A DNA stretch of 64,000 nt. Source: Scilla litardierei. Taxonomy: Eukaryota; Streptophyta; Magnoliopsida; Asparagales; Asparagaceae. A program made the position numbers and the translations under genes. Shown in pieces: positions 11,250 to 22,265 of the stretch (positions are counted from its first letter, which is position 1; every line of letters begins with the position of its first letter). The notes beneath the pieces were generated by a model. The model made no database searches. It was not told the origin of the DNA and saw only the letters and a list, made by a program, of their open reading frames with translations. Where the stretch lies: the NCBI GenBank assembly GCA_030789695.1, contig CM061140.1:83700422-83764421 (forward strand), read 5' to 3'.

Positions 11250-11668
11250 TAGCCGGTGTAAGAAGGGCCACCGACCGACTAGATGACGATCCAGTCGGTC
11301 GGCAATCCTTCTTGGACCGACTAGTTAGCTTTCTAAATTTCTCAGGAGTTACTGTTTATCGTTAGTCAGTCTAAGAACATTGGTTGACCGACTAGGTTGC
11401 AAACTAGTCGGTCAGCAATGCTTCTTTAACCGACTAACACATCATCTTATTTTTGTATCAGCTACTGTTTACTCTTAGTCGGTCTAAGAACGTTCATCGA
11501 CCGACTAGATGCTAAACTAGTCGGTCAGTATTTGTTCATGGACCGACTAACTCTAGAATCCTATTTTCGTTCAGGAGTTACTGTTTGCACTTAGTCGGTC
11601 TGCGTTGGTCGACCGACCGACTAGTTGCCAAACTAGTCGGTCAGTGGTTGCTCTTTGACCGACTAACC
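11250..11668. repeat. AGTCGGTC / GACCGACT array in Tekay-2 5' LTR
   Basis: Four units with up to 16 half-sites in alternating orientation. Spacers end in a conserved AGTTACTGTTT-type sequence. Some half-sites carry single changes (for example AGTCAGTC). It ends about 40 bp before the TATA-like box. Confidence 0.9.
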
Positions 11669-11709
11669 AGTGTTAAAACCCTAATTTCTGGGCAGCCGCC
11701 AGCCCATCC

Positions 11710-11717
11710 TATTTAAA
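11710..11717 (+). promoter_or_regulatory. TATA-like box of Tekay LTR
   Basis: TATTTAAA in the context CCTATTTAAACCC, conserved in all three Tekay LTRs just after the inverted-repeat array. It is inferred to be the promoter core. Confidence 0.5.
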
Positions 11718-13393
11718 CCCAACCCTAACGATTTCATCTTCCCCAACACGACCCAAAACCCTAAAATCTTCCCCCTTCAGCCCCCATCTTCCTCCAAGCT
11801 CCATTCCTTCATTCCAAGCCCTAAATCCATCATCCAAACCATCCATTCACTCCATCTACCTCTCATCTTCCCTAAAATCTCACCAAAACCCCATCAAAAT
11901 CCCCAAATCCCCCAAAACCCTAATTCTCCCAAACTTCTCCAATCTTTACCAGATCTGATCCTAGGGTTCCCCGGAGTGTTTCTCCCGCCTCCTCTCGGTA
12001 AGAAATCGATCTACCGTTGTTTTCATCGCCTATTTATAATTTTATGAAAACCCTAATTAATTTCATGTGTTTGGTGTTTGTTTCCCCCATAACAGCGATT
12101 TCCCCCGTAGATAGCATCCGTGTGACGAAGTGGTCGTCATCCCCGGTGCTAGGCAAGTGAAACTTGCCACTTAGGGTTTAGGCCATGTTTTAGGCCGTTT
12201 GCTTGTTGTAGGCGTAAAAGAGGCTAGGCGACGAAATGATACTCGCCTAGGCGCAAATTGGGGAACTAGCTTGACAACGAAGCTAGTTCCGACATTTAGC
12301 ATGTTGCACAATTTCCATGTCATGTTTACTTTCAATTAACGGTACGCGAATATGTTCATGTCATTGCATTTCGCCTGTCACGTTTAATTTAATTAACGGT
12401 ACGCAAATAAATTGTCATGACCTCGCATTCTTTAGGTGTTGCTGTGATTGCGTAGCTTTGCTACGATACTTGTGTTCCTGGCTCGTGACCAGAAGCGAGC
12501 ATAATGAGTTGCTAACCCCAACGCTCGAAATGTATTGAATTGTGAACTAAGAATGCGAGCTCAATGTGCGGGGCAACCCCAGGCTCACTAGCTGAGTTCC
12601 ATGTGCGGGGACCCCAGGCTCCATATCGTGTGGGTATTGGGTAGTGTTTAGTGCCGATCGGTCTGAAATGTTATACCATTCAGCGAAGGGCGTAAACACC
12701 TACAAAATGTGAATTGATTGAGATTGATAGTAGCGTGGCTACTCTTGTCTTGTCTTGTCCCGATAATTGTTCTCTTGTACAAATTGTCTTGCCATGTTTT
12801 AATTGTGCACTCATGTTATAACTGCCATGTCATGCATACTAAACTGCTAGGTTGCTAGTTGCCTTACCTTCAGTTTCCTTGCCCAAGTCTTTTTAGACTT
12901 GCTGACATGTGCCCCTTTACTCTTTTGGGTGACACATGTTAGATCCTGAGCCCGAGTACCTTGTTGAGGACGAGGTGTTTGCTGACGCCGAGCCCGAGCT
13001 TGTGTTTGACGGGGAGTATGTGGACACTGGGGACCAGTCCTAGTGTCTTCGTTGTGTTTTGCTTTTGTTAGACAGTTGTTTTGTTATCGGTGCGTAGCAC
13101 CCATACTTTGTTATGTCGTTTCTTTGTTGGCCTTGTTCTGGGCCTTTAGACTCTTTTCTTTTAGCCTGGTGGCTTTTCTGGATGTTGGACTTATGTTGAT
13201 GTTGGACAATTTTTGAGATGTGAATTTTATTTCAGTCTCTCCTTGTGTTATTATCGTTATTCCGTTGTGGTTACAGGGACCTGCTTATATTTTATTGACG
13301 CTTATCGGGTTTGGGGCTTCACAGCTCCACTCCCGTGCGGACCATTTCACGTCTCGCCTCCATTTTAGGGAAGCGGGTCGTGACAGGTTTTAG

Positions 13394-13409
13394 TGGTTGC
13401 CCATGCAGG
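13394..13409 (+). other. Putative primer binding site of Tekay-2
   Basis: TGGTTGCCCATGCAGG, 8 bp after the LTR. It corresponds to TGGTGGCCCATGCAGG in Tekay-1 and the LARD element. No Met-tRNA-type site is present. Confidence 0.45.
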
Positions 13410-13528
13410 TCCTTCTGTAACTGCGATTTTTGGAATAGAGATAATAATATTAGAATGTCCAATAAATTAAGTTCGACGTCCGAGTCATAAGCTATGAGTC
13501 TAATCTGATTCGTTTTCTGTGTCACTAG

Positions 13529-14660
13529 ATGGCAGGAAGACGTTTCACCCGTGGTGGGGGTAGTGGCGCGGTCCCTCATGATGAGGAGCCTTAGCGGGAA
13601 CCCACCAGCGGTGAGATGATGCGGATGATGCTCCAGATGATGCAAGTGCAGCAGGGCGTGCTTCTGCAAGTCCAGAATGCTCCACTTGCTCGAGCTGCCC
13701 GGGCTCTTCCGGATGCCCCTCGCTCTGAGCCAGGAGCGAAGCAATTTCGGGAGCTGGGTCCCGCATATTTTGATGGGTCTGAGGGTCCTCTGGCTGCCGA
13801 TGAGTGGATTCGGAACGTCGAGGACAATCTGAAGATGGCCAAGATCACCCCGGCTGGATGGGTTGATTTGGCGAAGAGGCAACTCAAGGATAATGCTCGG
13901 AATTGGTGGGATGCGGAAGAGAAGTTGTTGGTGGAGCCGATAGCTTGGGCTACCTTCAAGGGTAGATTTGATGGTGAGTTCTTCCCGAAAGCTGCCAGGG
14001 AGGAGATGCTGCAGCGTTTTATCGATTTGAAGCAAGGGAACTCGTCGGTGGACCTATATCACCAAGAGTTCATGAGGCTGAGTCGGTTTGCACCAAATAT
14101 GGTGCAGGACACTGAGGAGAGGGCTCAGAGGTTCCTGCAGGGGCTTGCTTCAGAGCTCCAGAGTTTTGTGACCTCCTCTGACCGGGAATATTATCAGAAG
14201 GTTCTGGTCGCTGCCAAGAGGCGGGAGCTGCTCGTGAACCAGAGGAAGGGATCTGTTGTTGGTGCTGGGAAGAGGCCTGTGGAACAGGCAAGAGCCGTGG
14301 TTAGACCTGGATTCAGGCCTAATCAGTCCGCTCAGTTTAAGAGGCCAGGAGGGCCTATTCTGAAGTTTTGCCATTTCTGCAGCAAGCCTGGCCACGTCAA
14401 GGATCAGTGTCGGAAGTTTTTGGGCCAGTGTCTGATTTGTGGAGATGCTTCCTATGTCGCGAAGGATTGTCGGCATGCGGATCCGCTGCGGAGGGCTCCT
14501 GTTGCAGCTCAGCCGTTGCAGCAGCGAGCGTCTGTTCCTGCTGGACGTGGAGCAGCTCTTGTTCCGCAGAGGCAGGCTTTTCGGCAGGCTGTTCCGCCGA
14601 GGAGGCAGGCTTTTCTGATGACCGCTGCGGAGAGCGAGGCTGTGGATGAGGTTAGCGCAG
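13529..14660 (+). pseudogene. Tekay-2 gag
   Basis: Nucleocapsid/capsid protein of about 377 codons up to the intron. The start at 13529 follows the leader and matches Tekay-1. Codon 22 is TAG (13592-13594) where Tekay-1 has Glu. After that the frame is open. Domains: gag core with WWDAEEKLLVEP and LYHQEFMRLSRFAP, then a basic linker. The first CCHC knuckle is complete (CHFCSKPGHVKDQC). In the second (CLICGDASYVAKDC) the zinc-binding His is Tyr. Unspliced RNA would end gag at the TGA at 14699-14701 with a 12-residue tail. Confidence 0.94.
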
Positions 14661-14773
14661 GTAATCCTCAATCTAGCTGTTACTTTCCTAGCTGGTTTTG
14701 ATTGTTAGATTATGTTGTTTGCTTGAACATGGTTGTTTGCTAGACTAGGATTTGATTGTTAATTGCTTGTTAG
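14661..14773 (+). other. Putative intron 1 of Tekay-2 (gag/protease junction)
   Basis: 113 bp, T-rich, borders GCGCAG^GTAATCC and TTGTTAG^GTGTGG. Its length is not a multiple of three. Removal joins gag to protease in frame through a shared Gly codon, giving the usual [18 protein letters not shown] protease start. No ATG opens the protease frame before the active site. Confidence 0.78.
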
Positions 14774-17700
14774 GTGTGGTTTTGGTTTGCACATTTCCTG
14801 CACGGGTCCTCTTTGACTCTGGTGCGTCGATGTGCATTATTTCTCGGAGCTTCGTGGAGACGCATTCCTTGTCGACGTCCCCTCTTCCCAAGAGTTGGAA
14901 TATCGTTACAGGGAATGGCGTGGTCTCGGTGCATCGTGGTTGCAATTCTTGCTCGTTGGTGGTCTGTGGACATGAGCTTTTCGCTGATTTCATTGTCCAC
15001 GACATCATAAACTATGATGCAGTTCTTGGGATGGATTGGCTTGCGAGCTTCTATTCTACGATCGACTGTCGGAGAAAGAAGGTGGTGTTCGAGATTCCCG
15101 GACATCCAGTGTTTGAGTTCAGTCGTGGTAGCAGTTCGCTTGGTCCTGTCAGATTTCGGGCCAGGCCGGTGGAGGCTGTGGCTATGCAGATGGAGCTGGA
15201 GTGGCCAGCTGTGGTGCGAGATTTTGGCTACGTCTTCCCCGAGGAGATGTCTGGTTTGCCGCCTGATCGGGCTTTGGAATTTTCTATCGATCTTGTTCCA
15301 GGTGCGCAGCCGATTTCGAAGGCGCCGTATCGTATGGCACCTGCAGAGTTGGAAGAGTTGCGGAAGCAGTTGGATGAGCTGTTGCAGAAGGGTTATATTA
15401 ATCCCAGCGTGTCTCCGTGGGGAGCACCGGTGTTGCCGGTGAAGAAGAAGGATGGTTCGCGTCGCATGTGCGTGGACTATCGGGAGTTGAATGCGGTGAC
15501 CATTAAGAATAAATACCCGTTGCCTCGCATCGATGATATTTTTGATCAGCTTGGAGGTTCGCGGGTGTTTTCTAAATTGGATTTGAGGAGTGGTTACCAT
15601 CAGTTGAAGGTTAAGAAGGGAGATGTTCCGAAGACAGCGTTCAGGACGAAGTATGGACACTATGAGTTCGTGGTTATGCCTTTTGGCGTAACTAACGCGT
15701 CTGCAGTTTTCATGAATCTGATGAACCTGATTTTCTATGACTTTTTGGATAAGTTTGTCGTTATCTTTATTGACGACATTCTAATCTATTCGAAGTCGGA
15801 GGAAGAGCATGCCTCGCACTTAAGGACGGTGTTGGAGATTTTGAGGAAGCATCAGTTGTATGCTAAGTTTTCGAAGTGCGAGTTTTGGCTGGATAGAGTT
15901 GCTTTTCTCGGGCATGTGGTGACTGGAGATGGTATTTCAGTGGATCCCGAGAAGATTCGGGCCATCAGGGAGTGGCCTGTTCCTTCGTCTGCGTCTGAAA
16001 TTCGGAGTTTCCTTAGACTTGCTGGTTATTATCGGCGATTCATTAAGGACTTTTCTCGTATTGCTGAGCCGATGACCAGGTTGACGCGGAAGGATGTTGC
16101 TTTTGTTTGGTCGGGTGATTGTGAGAGTGCTTTTGGTGTTCTGAAGGAGAGGTTGACGACTGCCCCTATTTTGGTTGTGCCTGATCGCAGCGGTGGATTT
16201 GAGATCTTTTGCGATGCTTCTGGCAAGGGTCTCGGTTGTGTGTTGCATCAGCACGGGCACGTTGTGGCGTATGCGTCTCGTCAGCTTAAGGTTCATGAGA
16301 AGAATTACCCGACGCATGATTTGGAGTTGGCTGCCGTGGTGTTTGCTCTTAAGATTTGGAGGCACTTCTTGCTGAGTGAGAAAGTGAAGATTTTCACCGA
16401 TCACAAAAGCTTGAAGTATATTTTCACTCAGAAGGAGCTCAACATGCGACAGCGTCGATGGTTGGAGCTTATGGCGGATTATGATATTGATTTGTAGTTT
16501 CACCCTGGCAAGGTGAATGTGGTTCCGGATGCTTTGAGTAGGCTTCCAGCGGTGATGATTTTGACCTCGCAGTGGAGATTGCAGCAGGATGTTTGCGAGT
16601 CTGGTGTGGAGATTGTTCTTCCTGGAGAGGCTTCGTCGTTGATGTACATGCAGGTACAGTCGACGATCGTGGATCGGATTAAGGCTGGCCAGGCTGAGGA
16701 TCCGAAGCTGGTGAAGATTCGGGAGCAGGTGGAAGCCGGTCTGCGGACTGACTTTTTGATTCATGAGGATGGCTCGCTGAGATTTGGAGCCAGGTTGTGT
16801 GTGCCAGCTGGGGATATCAGAGAGGAGCTGATGGTGGAGGCACACAGTTCGCCGTATTCTGTGCATCCTGGTGGCAACAAGATGTACCAGGATCTTCGTC
16901 TGAATTATTGGTGGCATGGCATGAAGAGGAGCGTGGCTCGGAGTGTAGCCAAGTGCTTGGTTTGCCAGCAAGTGAAGGCGGAGCATCAGCGTACGGCCGG
17001 GTTGCTACAACCGCTTCCGATTCCAGAGTGGAAATGGCAACACATCACTATGGATTTCGTGACTGGACTACCTCGGAGTCCGAAGCAGAATGACGCGATT
17101 TGGGTGATCGTAGATCGATTGACCAAATCTGCGCACTTTATCCCGTTCTGAGTGGGACAGTCCACTGAGGCGCTAGCGAGGAGATATATGGAGGTAAAAT
17201 TCTTTTACTCTCCGTTTTGTTTCCTTTTCCTAGTTTGGATAGTGATGTAACGTGAATCGTGCAGGAGGTCGTGCGACTTCATGGAGTCCCCGTGAGTATC
17301 ATGTCGGACAGAGACACGAGGTTCACATCTCAGTTCTGGCAGAGTTTGCAGCAGAGCTTGGGTACGCGTCTGAGTTTCAGCACGGCGTACCATCCGCAAA
17401 CGGATGGCCAGTCCGAGAGGATGATTCAGATTTTGGAAGACATGCTGAGGGCGTGCATGTTGGATTTCAAGGGTTCGTGGGAGGACCATCTACATTTGGT
17501 GGAGTTCTCTTACAACAACAGCTTCCAGGCGAGTATTGGCATGGCGCCTTTCGCCGCTCTTTATGGGAGGAAATGTCGATCGCCATTGAGTTGAGATGAC
17601 GTTGGTGATCGGGAGTTGTTGGGACCTGAGATGATCGTGGAGGCCGTGGATATCGTCAGGAATATTCGGGAGAGGTTGAGGATTGCTCAGGACCGTTTTA

Positions 17701-18167
17701 AGCATTGGGCGGATGCTAAACGTCGTCCTTTGGAGTTTCAGCCGGGTGACCATGTGTTCTTGAAGATTTCCCCGAATCGTGGTGTGATTCGTTTCGGGAA
17801 GCGTGGAAAGTTGAGCCCGCGATACATTGGACCGTTTGACGTTTTGGAGAGGGTTGGCGAGGTAGCTTATCGCTTGGCCTTGCCGCCATCTTTGGAAGGA
17901 GTTCACAATGTTTTCCATGTGTCGCAGCTTCGTCGATACATTAGCGATCCATCTCATGCTGTGGATTTTTCGGAGATTACCGTTCGCCCAGATTTGACGT
18001 ATGACCAGCATCCAGTGCAGATTCTGGACAGGCGTCAGAAATCGCTTCGGAACAAGATTGTCAATCTTGTGAGGGTGATGTGGCGACACGGTTCACCTGG
18101 AGAGTCTACTTGGGAGAATGAGGATGAGATGCGAGAGCGTTTCCCACTTTTGTTTTCGGACTCGTGA
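14774..18167 (+). pseudogene. Tekay-2 pol: protease, RT, RNase H, integrase, chromodomain
   Basis: Domains in order: protease with DSGA; RT with [11 protein letters not shown] and the catalytic IDDILIYS (about 15768-15791); RNase H with [10 protein letters not shown] and [10 protein letters not shown]. Integrase follows, with HPGG...WWHGM...CLVCQQ zinc residues and D-D-E in [14 protein letters not shown] and GQSERMIQ. The GPFDVLERVG module is followed by a C-terminal tail ending STWENEDEMRERFPLLF, typical of Tekay chromodomains that steer integration to heterochromatin. Stops: TAG 16495 (CAG in Tekay-1), TGA 17149 (CGA in Tekay-1) and TGA 17592. A 71-bp intron (17194-17264) splits integrase. 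Otherwise the frame is well kept, so it is a recently dead copy. Confidence 0.95.
17194..17264 (+). other. Putative intron 2 of Tekay-2 (in integrase)
   Basis: 71 bp, borders ATATATGGAG^GTAAAATTC and CGTGCAG^GAGGTCGTG, phase 0. Unspliced, it brings an in-frame TAA. Removal restores the [12 protein letters not shown] order expected between the first and second catalytic Asp of integrase. Confidence 0.78.
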
Positions 18168-18202
18168 GTATTTGGAAATTCCGAGGACGGAATTTTTCTT
18201 AA

Positions 18203-18213
18203 GTTGGGGAGGA
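18203..18213 (+). other. Polypurine tract of Tekay-2
   Basis: GTTGGGGAGGA directly before the 3' LTR. It primes plus-strand DNA synthesis. The LARD element has GGTGGGGAGGA at the same place. Confidence 0.85.
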
Positions 18214-20617
18214 TGTAACGACTGCTTTTCATGTATCTGGATATAATATAATATAATATATGTTTTGGTGGATTTTCTCCTCTTGTGTGGTTTTCGTCTC
18301 CGTAGATTTCATTTTCGATCGATTAGTCGTATTTTCTCGTTTCTTCCTTAGGATTGTCGATTTCAAAGTATGTCACTCGTGACGGACTTCATAGCAGTCG
18401 TATCTAACTGTTAGATCAAGCCTAGGAGTCTTAGGAATCGATCCCGGGCCCCGCGCTCCGTATCGGAACTTTTGGTGCTCATTAGCCGGTGTAAGAAGGG
18501 TCACCGACCGACTAGATGACGATCCAGTCAGTCGGCAATCCTTCTTGGACCGACTAGTTAGCTTTCTAAATTTCTCAGGAGTTACTGTTTATCGTTAGTC
18601 GGTCTAAGAACGTTGGTTGACCGACTAGGTTGCAAACTAGTCGGTCAGCAATGCTTCTTTAACCGACTAACACATCATCTTATTTTTGTATCAGCTACTG
18701 TTTACTCTTAGTCGGTCTAAGAACGTTCATCGACCGACTAGATGATAAACTAGTCGGTCAGTATTTGTTCATGGACCGACTAACTCTAGAATCCTATTTT
18801 CGTTCAGGAGTTACTGTTTGCACTTAGTCGGTCTGCGTTGGTCGACCGACCGACTAGTTGCCAAACTAGTCGGTCAGTGGTTGCTCTTTGACCGACTAAC
18901 CAGTGTTGAAACCCTAATTTCTGGGCAGCCGCCAGCCCATCCTATTTAAACCCAACCCAAACGATTTCATCTTCCCCAACACGACCCAAAACCCTAAAAT
19001 CTTCCCCCTTCAGCCCCCATCTTCCTCCAAGCTCCATTCCTTCATTCCAAGCCCTAAATCCATCATCCAAACCATCCATTCACTCCATCTACCTCTCATC
19101 TTCCCTAAAATCTCACCAAAACCCATCAAAATCCCCAAATCCCCCAAAACACTAATTCTCCCAAACTTCTCCAATCTTTTCCAGATCTGATCCTAGGGTT
19201 CCCCGGAGTGTTTCTCCCGCCTCCTCTCGGTAAGAAATCGATCTACCGTTTTTTTCATAGCCTATTTATAATTTTATGAAAACCCTAATTAATTTCATGT
19301 GTTTGGTGTTTGTTTCCCCCATAACAGCGATTTCCCCCGTAGATAGCATCCGTGTGACGAAGTGGTCGTCATCCCCGGTGCTAGTCAAGTGAAACTTGCC
19401 ACTTAGGGTTTAGGCCATGTTTTAGGCCATTTGCTTGTTGTATGCGTAAAAGAGGCTAGGCGACGAAATGATACTCGCCTAGGCGCAAATTGGGGAACTA
19501 GCTTGACAACGAAGCTAGTTTCGACATTTAGCATGTTGCACAATTTCCATGTCATGTTTACTTTCAATTAACGGTACGCGAATATGTTCATGTCATTGCA
19601 TTTCGCCTGTCACGTTTAATTTAATTAACGGTACGCAAATAAATTGTCAAGACCTCGCATTCTTTAGGTGTTGCTATGATTGCGTAGCTTTGCTACGATA
19701 CTTGTGTTCCTGGCTCGTGACCAGAAGCGAGCATAATGAGTTGCTAACCCCAACGCTCGAAATGTATTGAATTGTGAACTAAGAATGCGAGCTCAATGTG
19801 CGGGGCAACCCCAGGCTCACTAGCTGAGTTCCATGTGCAGGGACCCCAGGCTCCATATCGTGTGGGTATTGGGTAGTGTTTAGTGCCGATCGGTCTGAAA
19901 TGTTATACCATTCAGCGAAGGGCGTAAACACCTACAAAATGTGAATTGATTGAGATTGATAGTAGCGTGGCTACTCTTGTCTTGTCTTGTCCCGATAATT
20001 GTTCTCTTGTACAAATTGTCTTGCCATGTTTTAATTGTGCACTCATGTTATAACTGCCATGTCATGCATACTAAACTGCTAGGTTGCTAGTTGCCTTACC
20101 TTCAGTTTCCTTGCCCAAGTCTTTTTAGACTTGCTGACATGTGCCCCTTTACTCTTTTGGGTGACACATGTTAGATCCTGAGCCCGAGTACCTTGTTGAG
20201 GACGAGGTGTTTGCTGACGCCGAGCCCGAGCTTGTGTTTGACGGGGAGTACGTGGACACTGGGGACCAGTCCTAGTGTCTTCGTTGTGTTTTGCTTTTGT
20301 TAGACAGTTGTTTTGTTATCGGTGCGTAGCACCCATACTTTGTTATGTCGTTTCTTTGTTGGCCTTGTTCTGGGCCTTTAGACTCTTTTCTTTTAGCCTG
20401 GTGGCTTTTCTGGATGTTGGACTTATGTTGATGTTGGACAATTTTTGAGATGTGAATTTTATTTTAGTCTCTCCTTGTGTTATTATCGTTATTCCGTTGT
20501 GGTTACAGGGACCTGCTTATATTTTATTGACGCTTATCGGGTTTGGGGCTTCACAGCTCCACTCCCGTGCGGACCTTTTCACGTCTCGCCTCCATTTTAG
20601 GGAAGCGGGTCGTGACA
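18214..20617 (+). repeat. 3' LTR of Tekay-2 (2404 bp)
   Basis: Collinear with 10980-13385, with a few tens of substitutions and small indels by eye. The inverted-repeat array lies at 18481-18899. Confidence 0.96.
18481..18899. repeat. AGTCGGTC / GACCGACT array in Tekay-2 3' LTR
   Basis: Same four-unit layout as at 11250-11668. Some half-sites changed in the 5' LTR are intact here, and the reverse is also true. Confidence 0.9.
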
Positions 20618-20629
20618 AATCCAAAAAGT

Positions 20630-22260
20630 ATGGAAGCTGGACCCAGCAACATCGGACCGATCAAAGGTCCGAAGGAAAAGTCGAAAGCAAACATCGTCCT
20701 GGTGGAGGATGTCGTGGACTCCACGATGCCACCGTCGCGACCAACAGAGGCCCCGAAGGAGCCTGGGGTGACCCGAAAGGAATTCACCTAATTCACTGAA
20801 CAGGTCGATGTGAGTCTAGGCGCATTGGCGACTTTGATATGCCAAAACATGGGGACTAACCTCCGTTGCTGCCTCCAAATCGAAACCTGACACCAACTAG
20901 GGGCTCGGCCTTCCTCTGAGATCTAGGGGACCCAAGGGCAGATCAATTGGAGACTAACCTCCACAACACCACCCCCTCCCCCTCGACGCACCGATATTCC
21001 AGAACGGGGGTCGAAAATCGAGCTTTCGTTCTCCAGGGGGAACACACACCCTCTAATTACCGGGAGGCGACCCGCAAAATCCTAAATCAGGTAATTTACA
21101 GGGCTCCCCAGGTTATAACCCTTTAAACCCTGCAGGTGGATTCGGAAGGAGGGAGGAGATCCCGAACCGATCCTCAGGAGCAAACTACGTGCAACCCAGA
21201 GAAGGAGGATCTCTACTGGCCCGATCTGCAATTCAGAGGACCCCACTGAAATAAAATATCATCTCTGCTCCTCCTCTCCCCAAGTTCAAACTCCTGGCCC
21301 TACCAGCTTATGAGGCAGAGGAGACCCATGGTCGCATATTCATAAGTATCTGAATGTCATGCGGCTTCATGGGGCCGATGAGACGTACCTTTGTAGAGCC
21401 TTACATGCTACCATATTCAAAAGGGCAGAAAGCTGGTATGAAGGGCTACCCTACGGCTGCATCGGCTTGTTCGATGAATTGGCAGAAATATTCTGTAAAC
21501 AATTTGTCACGGGACAATGTCCTAAGAAGTAGTCCTCCCACCTCTTCTTGCTCAAACAGAACGACAATGAGTCGATCTGAGCCTTCGTCCAGAGATTCAA
21601 TGACGAGAGGCTCGATGTAGAAGAGACACCAGACGAGACTGTCATAGCAGCACTCACCTAAGCGGTCCAAAATAAGCACATGCAGAGGGCTCTCCACCAG
21701 TTCCCCCTAACACCATTGCAGTAATGCTCAACATAACGGATCGATTCACTTCCTCCGGGGAGGTGGGAAACTAGCCGGAGCTAATGCGAAGAGCACCCCC
21801 CTTCCGCTGCAGAGACACGAGGCGAGAGAAACCAATCTCGGAAACTCCTTGCCAAGAGTCTCGAGACAAGAGACCCAGGGAGAGAAGCCCTCAAAGCAAG
21901 GAGCGCATTACCTATACTAAGCCGGTCACCCCCAAGATAGTAGTCCTCGTCTACGCCCCACGAGAAGAGCTGATCCAAGAGGTAGCAAAGATGGACAAAT
22001 ATGAGAAGAGGGACGAACTCAAATTCTGCAAGTACCACAACGACTATGGGCACGATACCAACAACTGTTGGACTCTCAAAAATGAGATCGATGGCTAGTC
22101 AAGCAAGGGCACCCTAAGAACCCGGCTAACGACCAACCAAGCAAGGAGGGGACCACGAAGCAGAAGGGAAAGATGATAGAATCACCTGTCACCAAGGTGA
22201 TAGAATAGCAAGCCGTCTAAACCTTGAGGCGAATAAAGAGGCAATTAACAACAACAGCTC
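20630..22260 (+). pseudogene. Tat-B gag, decayed
   Basis: The ATG at 20630 directly follows the Tekay-2 insertion, and the first 54 codons are open. After that stops and frameshifts abound. The Tat gag core is readable across frames at about 21360-21700, including a W-Y-LP element and an Q-RFN-type element. The CCHC knuckle FCKYHNDYGHDTNNC is at about 22023-22067. The gene stops being recognisable at the copia insertion (22266), and no protease/RT follows at 29509. Confidence 0.82.
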
Positions 22261-22265
22261 TGACA

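Larger units (their letters stand above)
10980..13385 (+). repeat. 5' LTR of Tekay-2 (2406 bp)
   Basis: TGTAACGACTGC start and GTCGTGACA end. Matches 18214-20617 and, in reverse complement, 4161-6562. U3 carries the inverted-repeat array at 11250-11668. Confidence 0.96.
10980..20617 (+). mobile_element. Tekay-2: near full-length Ty3/gypsy chromovirus-type retrotransposon (9638 bp)
   Basis: 5' LTR, leader, gag, protease, RT, RNase H, integrase, chromodomain-like tail, polypurine tract and 3' LTR are all present in order. It sits in the leader of Tat-B. Flanks are AAACA (left) and AATCC (right), so there is no clean target duplication. A 4-bp loss at the right junction would explain this. The LTRs differ by roughly 1-2% by eye. 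Four stop codons make it non-coding as it stands: 13592, 16495, 17149 and 17592. Confidence 0.96.

Noticed and set aside
11250..11668. AGTCGGTC array as a CRISPR or a bacterial operator cluster
   Set aside because: It is inside a plant LTR, in alternating orientation with short variable loops, and repeated in each LTR.
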